From: Tranzscheliella williamsii
Taxonomy: Eukaryota; Basidiomycota; Ustilaginomycetes; Ustilaginales; Ustilaginaceae
Direction: 5' to 3'
Length of the DNA stretch: 64,000 nt
Assembly (NCBI GenBank): GCA_023212725.1
Contig: JALBYF010000069.1
Location: 30,635-94,634, forward strand
Shown: positions 1-7,485 of the stretch, one piece after another
Numbering within the stretch: position 1 is the stretch's first letter
How the letters are laid out: every line of letters begins with the position of its first letter
Made by a program: the position numbers and the translations under genes
Notes under the pieces: generated by a model
What the model was told of the DNA's origin: nothing
Database searches by the model: none
The model's input: only the letters and a program-made list of their open reading frames with translations

Positions 1-566
1 GCGAGCGACGACTGGTAGATGCTCTCGCAGAGCGCGTGTTCGGGGGTTCGGCCATCATGTCGACGATCCACAGGTTTCAGAGATGATGGACTTAGGTCGG
101 ATGGTTCAGCCGCATCGCATCATCAGCTCGTCAGAACGCTGATACGACACGTCGTGTGTGTATCAACGCGCATCCAAATCCAGCACCGCGGATTCGAACC
201 AACACTTATCGCTACGCAGCACAGGCACGTGATCGCGTGGAAAACGAACAACACATTGATCTAACAATCGAAGGATCCACCATCCTCCTTATGCATACAT
301 CCTTCATATCACACAGTCGGACGCATCACACGATTACAAAGGCCTGCAGCCATGCTCTTAGTCACCGGCCCACGGGCTCTATTGTGGACGGTACGCCCTG
401 CAATGCTACATGGTCGATGTGCGCGCGCGCGTGTGTGGTTGTGCGGTGGTGGGCTACATAACGTCGACGAGCGCCACGGGGGCCTGCCAGCGCATATCTG
501 GCTGCACCTGGATCGGCGGCCGCGCGTGAGCATGGGGACGAGCCTCGCGTCGGACGCCTGCCCGCC
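1..566. other. Intergenic, no gene recognised
   Basis: No reading frame here has a recognisable domain, codon bias or signal. Short overlapping frames occur on both strands. A T-arm-like string near 190 does not fold into a tRNA. The left edge may hold the end of a neighbouring gene, but nothing supports a call. Confidence 0.5.
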
Positions 567-668
567 CTACTGCTCCGCCGCGACATGGCGCCGCTCGACG
601 AAGCGCGCAAGCGGCCGCAGCCATGCCCGGGCCATCTCCACCTCGTCCGGCGCGAGCGCAGAAAACCA
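567..668 (-). other. Coding-like segment (34 codons, ends TAG), second tail after DPH4
   Basis: Read on the minus strand from 668, this segment begins W-F-S-A-L-A-P-D-E-V, continues through a plausible amphipathic stretch, and ends at a TAG at 567-569. Nearly all third codon positions are G or C, as in the real genes of this window. It is offset +1 from the open segment 670-844 and joins it through the bases TAGG at 669-672. It has no start of its own at its beginning (an internal ATG exists). It could be a terminal exon, a frameshifted remnant or chance. Product unknown. Confidence 0.3.
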
Positions 669-669
669 C

Positions 670-844
670 CTAGTTAAAGTCGTCAAACAAGTGGCTCACG
701 CCGCCGTCCTCGGGTAAGACTTCGTCCAGCACCTTGGCCCGGTAGTTGATCCGATACCGCAGGGTCCGGCTGGCAGGCATGTGTGCGAGCAGGTCGCCGA
801 CCAGCATCCGCCCGGCAATGCAAACCTGGCTGTCGGCACAGACC
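670..844 (-). other. Coding-like segment following DPH4, possible alternative last exon
   Basis: This minus-strand frame reads V-C-A-D-S-Q-V-C-I-A-G-R-M and ends at TAG (670-672), with strong G/C third-position bias. It is offset +1 from the DPH4 frame. The only ATG gives a 45-residue ORF (807-670). A candidate intron at 845-902 (donor GTACGA, acceptor TTTGGCAG, 58 nt) would join it in frame to DPH4 codons ending at 903, giving a 215-residue protein in place of the 164-residue form. I do not recognise the sequence as a known domain. Alternatives are a separate small ORF, a frameshift, or chance bias. Confidence 0.35.
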
Positions 845-880
845 CTGCCAAAGACCTCGCCCGCCTCGTCTTGTCTCGAC

Positions 881-1375
881 TCAGCTCGGCAACTCGTCGT
901 ACCTCACGCGGATAATCTCGGAGCATCCCTCGCATGCGACCAGCTCGATGCGGTCGTAGACCTGGTCCTCCGAGACGCTGTAGGATGAGCCGCAGCGGCA
1001 GGTCAAGGTGAACACCATGGCCGCACCGTCGTTGGCCTGAGCGGGCTGGAACGATTCAAAGTCCACCGTCGCCGAGACGCGCACCTGGCCTGGTACCGGC
1101 GAGGCAGCGGCCGAGAGAAGCTTGTCGTACTCTGCACGCGCATCGCTGTCCATCAGCGTCGTATACGCGTGGTTGAGCTTGCGGATCAGATCGTCTGACG
1201 TAGCCGAGGTGTCTACCGACGCAACGGCATCCGCGCCCGGACGCTGCTGCTGCAGCTTGTCGGGGTGGTGCTGCCGGACGAGATCCAGATAGGCCGCCCT
1301 GATCTCGGCGCAAGTAGCCGATGGCTTGATGCCCAGGGCCTCATACAGCGACGCGCTGGCGCTGTGCGCGACCAT
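881..1375 (-). CDS. DPH4: Diphthamide biosynthesis protein 4 (J-domain, CSL zinc finger)
   Basis: This 164-residue protein has an N-terminal J domain (about residues 9-86) with the HPD tripeptide at 37-39 and a C-terminal DPH-type metal-binding domain carrying the paired motifs CRCG and CEGC. That architecture is diagnostic for DPH4/Jjj3, the co-chaperone that with DPH1-3 makes the first diphthamide intermediate on the eEF2 histidine in the cytosol. The ATG at 1373-1375 is chosen because the J domain begins just after it. An in-frame reading continues upstream but adds 51 residues with no homology. Length fits the family. It is tandem with the glucosyltransferase gene upstream on the same strand (288 bp gap). 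The 3' end may be alternatively spliced (see 670-844). Confidence 0.88.
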   Translation of the reverse strand: MVAHSASASLYEALGIKPSATCAEIRAAYLDLVRQHHPDKLQQQRPGADAVASVDTSATSDDLIRKLNHAYTTLMDSDARAEYDKLLSAAASPVPGQVRVSATVDFESFQPAQANDGAAMVFTLTCRCGSSYSVSEDQVYDRIELVACEGCSEIIRVRYDELPS

Positions 1376-1663
1376 GCTTGCGGAGGTGGCTTCCAGTGAA
1401 CCTTTCCATCGTGTCCCGCTGTAAAGCCGCAAGCCCCAGCGAAAAGGCTGTCCAAAAGGCGTATACCGCCACACAGGTCCATCTCCCGATTTTCCCGATT
1501 CTCCCGATCGTTTCCCGAGACCCGTCACATTTCCTTTCGTCCCTATGCCGCCTCTGTCGACTGCCCGCGTTTCACATCAGTCTTCCAGGCTACACGGCAT
1601 TGCAATCTGTCACTCATAGCTGGATGTGTACTGAGGTGTCTGTGCCTCTATGGGTCGCCGGGG

Positions 1664-4600
1664 TCAAAGCTCGTCGTGAGGGGTGCTGTGGGGAGCGGTG
1701 TGGAGGGGTACGGGTTCGACGGAGGCGGGACCGACGACGCTGGGGGGCAGCTTGTTGTGCTGGATGAGGCGGTGGGCGAGGGCGGCGACCTGCGCGTCGT
1801 AGGTGGACCACTCGGGGATCTGGCGGCGGGCGCGGGCGAGCTTGGGCTCCTTGGTCTTGGGGTTCGAGCAGAGGTCGATGGTCTTGGCGCGCGCGAGCCA
1901 GTCGTGCGAGCACCACGTCTCGCACCAGAGCCACTCCTGCGCGAGCGTGTGGATCGGCAGGCTCCCCTGCATGTGGTTCGGCAGGTCCTGGTCCAGATTG
2001 CTCAGCGAGTTGGCATCCGCCGACAGCGCCTGGTATTGCCCCCGCAGCCGGTCTCCCGCCGCCACCCGCCGGAACCGCTGCAGATCGACGACATACAGCG
2101 CCGAAATGTGGTACGGCCGCCCTCGCAAAAAGTCCTTCCAGTAGCCCTGCTTCCAGAACCGGAAGCCGTCCATGTCCTCCGAGTCATCCCCCATCGGCGG
2201 ATAGCCGTACACCTTACCCTCCAGATCCAAGTCCACGAGCTCCTTCATGTCCGTACGCACCACCTGGTCCGCATCCACAAAGATCACCTTGGAGAGATCC
2301 AGAGGGAATAGCGTGTCGAGAAAGAGGATCTTGTACCCCCAGATGGTCCGCTGCTTCTCCTTCTGCGCCCGCAGCCAGTGCGGCCAGGCGTAGGTGACCA
2401 GCTCGTACTCGAAGCCGTACTCCTTGGCCAGATGCGGGATAAACTCTTTGAACGACGGCGAAAGGAAGTTCTCGATGAACCAGAATTTGACCGAGCTCGA
2501 CGTATGCTTGAGCACAGAAAGGATCATGATATATGTCATGCGTTCGTACAGGTGTCCGCTGGCCACCGTAAAGATGTTGATGTCCGCATGGCCGCTCTTG
2601 GCGACCGCTTTCGTGCCGAGCCCGTCAGCCGCTTTCTGAGCGAGTGAAGCCACCTTGTCGCGAGCGGACGAGAGCAAGTGCGAAGCATAGGCAGCCGGAC
2701 CGTCGTCGAGGCCCGACACGCGTTTTCTCTTGACGGGCCTGCCCTGCGCATCGAGCTCCTCCAGCAATTCTTCGTTCTCCTTCCCGGGCCGCTTCCTGAG
2801 CCGGGGATAGATCGTCAGCCCCGCCAGCGTGTCCAGGGTAATGTCGTCGCCGGTGATCTCGACCGACGGACTGTCCCACCCGTTGTTGCCTACGCTGACC
2901 ATCTCGTAGAGCTGCTCGCTCCTGCCAGGCCGGATGCGCAGCTTCCACAGCCCCGGCTGTGCTTTGAACTGAAAGTAGGCCAGGTTGGCCATGACGATAG
3001 TGTCCAGGCTGGTTTCCCCATCCGGCGTCTCGAGCAGGAGCTGGACACCCCGTGGCACCGAGGCTGGCGCACCAGCAGCTGCCAGCTGCCTTGCATGTCC
3101 CTCGACAAGGATGTGCTTCAGCTCGTACACCGCTTTAACGCCCTTCGAGCGCGAAGCTGAGGGCACATCCGCTAGCCGGATGTTGTCCAGGTCGTAGACC
3201 GCTTCCGTCGGCATAGTCAGCCAAGCTGCCGGAACATCGAGCCCCAAAGTCAAGACCGCCTCTTCCGGCATATCGGAAAAGTGCAGCTCGTGAGCAACCT
3301 CTTTTCCGTTCTGGTCGAATGATAGCTCGGTAGGTGCACTGTAGCGGTAATACCGCTGCAAAGGCAAATCTCGGACCACGACCGGCGGGTTGAGGATCAC
3401 CCGGATGTATACGCCTTGCAGCTTGCTGAGCATGACGAGGATGCTGGACCACTTTTGCGCGGATTCCGAGATCGGATTCAGCATGACAGACAGGCGTATG
3501 CTGGCAGCGTTGCGGTCTCCGATTTCGAATGTGTGTTCCTGGGTACCTATCTGCTCCGTCATGCCCGATCGGTGCATGATCTTGTTGACAAACATACTTT
3601 GCCCTGCATCGTCGACATTATAGACCGAGTTCAGCACGGAGAGGCAAGCAAAGATCAGGTCCTGACGTTCCCTGCTCTGCATGCCGTCCAGATCTTTGCC
3701 AAGCAGCTCCAAGGCCTGCAAGACGTGGGGCAGTTTCTGGGCCGCCTCGTACTGGACCACAGCCGTGATGTCATGCGAGTTGATCCGCGATACCTCGAAT
3801 CCGGAAATCAGGTGACCGTCCACCAGAATAGCAGAGTTACCGCCCTTTTGCGGCAGTCGGAGCCTCGAAGTGACCACATTTGCTATTGAGGACCAGAACT
3901 TCTCTGCTTCAGCAATTGCAGGCGGAGTCCACAGGTCAACGCTCATGCCACTGCTGCGCCCTTCCCCAACCGCAAAGACCTTCTGCACTGCTTCGTGGCT
4001 AATCTTGGTGGTCTCAGACGACACTGGGTTGTCCGGCTGGGCATAGTGTTCGAGCAGTTCCAGCACTTGCGCAGGAGTGATTCGCTCGGCACTGCCCTGC
4101 TTCAGCATTTGATAAAGCAAGGCGGAGAGAGGTGTGTCGCCGCCGGCATGCTCGTGCCCCTGAAGCGGCAAAGAGGGCAGATGGAGTACCCCGAGACGGA
4201 AGCTGGCATTGCTGTGTTTGAGAGCTTCAAAGGCCTTCTGGAGTAGAGCCACGCCTTGCTGGCTATCAAGGTCGGCGATTACCCAGACCGTCGAGTTGAA
4301 CGGGTTCGTTTCCCCCGCTTGCTCGACATGTTGCGTGGGGTAGAAGAAGCTCAGAAGCGTGTCGGAATCGGAAGCCTGGATCAGACGATCGGACAGAGCG
4401 GAGAAGAGGTCGATGTGGGAATGCGCGATAACTTCCGCATCACTAGACGTCGCACTCTCGACAGTGGCAGCGCCCGGTACGAGTGCAGACCGGAAACTGA
4501 GAGCCCCAATGGAGTCGTAGAAGAAAGTGTCAAGACCAGGCGTGTCGCCAGTAATTTGGCGGTAGTAGATCTGCGGTGCTAGCGTCTGAATCTGCCCCTG

Positions 4601-6736
4601 AACAGCTTGGTGCAGGAGGTGAGTGATTTGTGGATGGAAAGGCTGATGCTGGCCGTTGACGAAGACGTGACCGGTGCGGCTCTCCGCTTCGGTGGCACGA
4701 AGTCGGTCAATGTAGGCTCTAGCCATTTGTTCTCGAAGGAGGTTGTCCTGCCATCGACCTGCGACAACGTCTTCAACACGGGCGCTAAGAGCTTGCCCTT
4801 CTTCCAAATCCCTGAGTGCAAACTTGGCTTCCTTGACTGCGACAGCTACATCGAGCTGTAATTTAGTGCCGCCGGGAGAGGCTGCTGCTCGTCGCAGAAC
4901 ATCGAAGGCGACTTTAGGAGATGCTTTGTCGAGCAAAAACCAGAACAGCCGTGCCATTTGGACTGACTCGCCGCCTATCCCGGACTCCAACCCGCCTGGC
5001 ACCAAACCCCAATGCAGACCGACCCGACCCAGACTGGGTCCCACAGTTTCGGCAAGGAATCTGCAACTCTCGCGTTTGCTGAGATCCAGGACGAGGACAA
5101 CATTGAAGAGGTTCAGAGACAGCCGCGGAAATTTGCCGGGCCACATCGGCCTGAGTAGGTCTATAAGGTCCTTTGACCAATTCCTGGTTTCTTTGTCTTC
5201 CTGCAGGTCGTTGAACCAGCTGATGGCTCCGACAGCTTGCGTGCCGATGTCAGTCGTCTCCAAAGCCCGCCTTTCTATGCGATCACTTGCATCGAAGATT
5301 GCGGAGGGCATTTGACTCTCAGAATGCGCAACATAAGCCCGACCGACAAGGCTCGAAGAGATCAGATCGATAGCTTCCGTTATGTTGAGACCGACTCGAC
5401 GGCTAGCCAGAGGCTCAACCATCTTGCGCTCCATCTTGATCTTCTGCAAGAGCTTGAGAGGCTGGACATCGTTTTGCGGTATGGTCTGACCGTTCAACCA
5501 CATTTCAGAGGAACCCGGCTCGATTCGCATCTCCGCCATGCTTAGTACCGCTTCCACGAGGTCAGAGGCCTCCTCTCCTTCGAACTTATTTGAACGAGCC
5601 AGCGAAACAGCATAAGTCGGGAAATTCTGGGAAAGCTCCTGTAGCGCTCGAAGGGGATCTGAAGAGGCCACAATTAGCTGTACGGCCCTCCAGCCTAGAT
5701 CTTTCTTCTCGTCATCGGACAGGGCTGTCATGTTCTGTGACGAGCCAGACGATTCGATCTGCTGTCGGAGCCAATGGTGGTTGAGTGCTGCTGATCGAGT
5801 TTTCTCTATGTCTTGAAGCTCGGTAGACGTCTGTTCTCCGACGTCTCCGATCTGGCTATCGTCCTTCAGCTTCCGGTCGTCGATCACGAGATAGTCGACC
5901 TTCTTGAGATCGAGGACGGCGCCATAACCACCGAGGAAGGTTGAGTCAGTCCGACCTTCCGCAGTCTTGATTGAGCTTGGTGAAGGCCGCCAGCGGAGGA
6001 CGTAGGTGATACCCTTGACAGCATCGGCGGACGACTGGCTCGTGTGCTTTTGCAGCAACGAGTGAAGCTCTGCAAAGTTCGATGAGAAAGGATCACCGTA
6101 CAGCCAGAAAGTCGACTCGCTTGTTTTGGTTGCACCGGCAGAAGAACGGACATGATCGAAGGGCAAAAAGCGGACGGTGTCGACATCGGTTTGACGAGCC
6201 GGATTTGGCAGCGAGCTGATCGCTAGTGCAAGCTCTTCAGCAGAGCACAGAACGGTCCCGTTCCAGTGGACCCAGCTGACACAAGGGAAAATGCTGGAAC
6301 GGGATTCCCACACACGGTCGAGGTGAAGTGTCTGGTACAGCTGCGTGAAAGCTTGGACACGAGGGCTGGTATCGTGCAAGGCCAGCGAAACCTTCCAGGT
6401 CTCGATAGCCTGAGCCGATCGAGCGGCGGAAGCATCGAAGAGATCATTAGCCTCGATCAGGTTCTGCACTTTTTCGGCCAACCATTGATCCGAAGCCGAG
6501 CTGAGCTGGGAAGCAGTATGATGCTCTACAAGTTGACTGACGAGCGGAAAGAAGCTTGATGGCTCCTGCGAGCTGGCGGCTTCCAGAAGCTCCAGAAGGA
6601 GTGGCGATCCCCCACCAGACGGCTTGAACTTTTGCCATGGTGCTCGCAGCTGGACTTTGACCGGGGGCGTCTCGGCATAAACGATGCTCAGCAAGGCCAG
6701 ACACGCTGTCACTGGTCCTACTACGGTCGACCACAT
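1664..6736 (-). CDS. UDP-glucose:glycoprotein glucosyltransferase, ER folding sensor
   Basis: A single open frame encodes 1690 residues from an ATG at 6734-6736. It begins with a hydrophobic signal peptide (about residues 1-21). The long N-terminal sensor region has the length and pattern of the UGGT thioredoxin-like and beta-sandwich domains. The C-terminal GT24 catalytic domain starts near residue 1387 (I-N-I-F-T-V-A-S-G-H) and holds the metal-binding DAD motif near 1489 (F-V-D-A-D-Q). The protein ends in HDEL, an ER retrieval signal. Known role: reglucosylation of incompletely folded N-glycoproteins so that calnexin rebinds them. In yeasts the family includes Gpt1 and the divergent Kre5; the intact catalytic domain argues for a true UGGT. 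No intron is needed. Confidence 0.96.
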   Translation of the reverse strand: MWSTVVGPVTACLALLSIVYAETPPVKVQLRAPWQKFKPSGGGSPLLLELLEAASSQEPSSFFPLVSQLVEHHTASQLSSASDQWLAEKVQNLIEANDLFDASAARSAQAIETWKVSLALHDTSPRVQAFTQLYQTLHLDRVWESRSSIFPCVSWVHWNGTVLCSAEELALAISSLPNPARQTDVDTVRFLPFDHVRSSAGATKTSESTFWLYGDPFSSNFAELHSLLQKHTSQSSADAVKGITYVLRWRPSPSSIKTAEGRTDSTFLGGYGAVLDLKKVDYLVIDDRKLKDDSQIGDVGEQTSTELQDIEKTRSAALNHHWLRQQIESSGSSQNMTALSDDEKKDLGWRAVQLIVASSDPLRALQELSQNFPTYAVSLARSNKFEGEEASDLVEAVLSMAEMRIEPGSSEMWLNGQTIPQNDVQPLKLLQKIKMERKMVEPLASRRVGLNITEAIDLISSSLVGRAYVAHSESQMPSAIFDASDRIERRALETTDIGTQAVGAISWFNDLQEDKETRNWSKDLIDLLRPMWPGKFPRLSLNLFNVVLVLDLSKRESCRFLAETVGPSLGRVGLHWGLVPGGLESGIGGESVQMARLFWFLLDKASPKVAFDVLRRAAASPGGTKLQLDVAVAVKEAKFALRDLEEGQALSARVEDVVAGRWQDNLLREQMARAYIDRLRATEAESRTGHVFVNGQHQPFHPQITHLLHQAVQGQIQTLAPQIYYRQITGDTPGLDTFFYDSIGALSFRSALVPGAATVESATSSDAEVIAHSHIDLFSALSDRLIQASDSDTLLSFFYPTQHVEQAGETNPFNSTVWVIADLDSQQGVALLQKAFEALKHSNASFRLGVLHLPSLPLQGHEHAGGDTPLSALLYQMLKQGSAERITPAQVLELLEHYAQPDNPVSSETTKISHEAVQKVFAVGEGRSSGMSVDLWTPPAIAEAEKFWSSIANVVTSRLRLPQKGGNSAILVDGHLISGFEVSRINSHDITAVVQYEAAQKLPHVLQALELLGKDLDGMQSRERQDLIFACLSVLNSVYNVDDAGQSMFVNKIMHRSGMTEQIGTQEHTFEIGDRNAASIRLSVMLNPISESAQKWSSILVMLSKLQGVYIRVILNPPVVVRDLPLQRYYRYSAPTELSFDQNGKEVAHELHFSDMPEEAVLTLGLDVPAAWLTMPTEAVYDLDNIRLADVPSASRSKGVKAVYELKHILVEGHARQLAAAGAPASVPRGVQLLLETPDGETSLDTIVMANLAYFQFKAQPGLWKLRIRPGRSEQLYEMVSVGNNGWDSPSVEITGDDITLDTLAGLTIYPRLRKRPGKENEELLEELDAQGRPVKRKRVSGLDDGPAAYASHLLSSARDKVASLAQKAADGLGTKAVAKSGHADINIFTVASGHLYERMTYIMILSVLKHTSSSVKFWFIENFLSPSFKEFIPHLAKEYGFEYELVTYAWPHWLRAQKEKQRTIWGYKILFLDTLFPLDLSKVIFVDADQVVRTDMKELVDLDLEGKVYGYPPMGDDSEDMDGFRFWKQGYWKDFLRGRPYHISALYVVDLQRFRRVAAGDRLRGQYQALSADANSLSNLDQDLPNHMQGSLPIHTLAQEWLWCETWCSHDWLARAKTIDLCSNPKTKEPKLARARRQIPEWSTYDAQVAALAHRLIQHNKLPPSVVGPASVEPVPLHTAPHSTPHDEL

Positions 6737-7485
6737 GCCGGCTGAGCGTCAGGTCGAAGGAAGCAAGCAAGATGCCTGTATACAGTTCGAACTTGGACTA
6801 GGCTTGTGACAATGCCATGGCAGCGCGACAGAAGACAAGAGGTGAGGGAAGTGGATGAGCGAGAAGGTCCAAGACCAACACCTCGTCGAACTTAACACGC
6901 ATGCTTTGTTCCTGAAGGCAGGCCGAAGTGGTCAAAGCGTCTTATGCCACCTCAGCCTGTCATACTCCATCGACACACCGTGTAATCGATCCTTTTGCAA
7001 CATGATCACACTCACTCTGCTGCTCAATTGCAGTCGCAAGCCGAAGCACTGTGTAATGGTAACGGTAGCATTCCAAAGCAATGTATTGTGGATGTGGATG
7101 ATAAAGATCGAAGTTGGGAAAGGAGACGTCGCGCAGCAAAAGCGCCTCCAAGACGAAGCGATCGAAGGTGACTGCCGGTCGTCGCAGCGTTGCCGAAAGA
7201 ACTGAAACAGGGACTTGCCTACACACCTAGGACCAGCTCGGTGTGGGTGTCGCCGATGCTTCTTACTACTGAGAGCACGCAAAGCGCCCCTAGACGACGA
7301 AAGAAATAAAAGGGATGACTGTGACCATGATCACCAACGTCAAATAGAGTTGCATCACATGGCCGGAAGCCATAGTCCAGCTGAAAGGAAAACGGTGACG
7401 TAGCAAAGAGAGTTTTTGAAGGGCTCGCCCTTCGCGTGGCTCACGCTGCTAGGGGTTAAGGAGAACAGTGGTTAGGCAGATTGGC
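6737..7485. other. Intergenic: upstream of UGGT, downstream of the secreted stalk protein
   Basis: This 749 bp stretch contains the UGGT promoter (near 6737) and the 3' region of the secreted-protein gene (near 7485). A plus-strand ATG frame at 6855-7205 (116 codons) has no recognisable domain and is not called. No repeat or RNA gene is evident. Confidence 0.6.

Noticed and set aside
150..260. tRNA-like T loop (ggttcgaatcc on minus strand)
   Set aside because: The T stem does not pair beyond three bases and no acceptor or anticodon arm can be formed.
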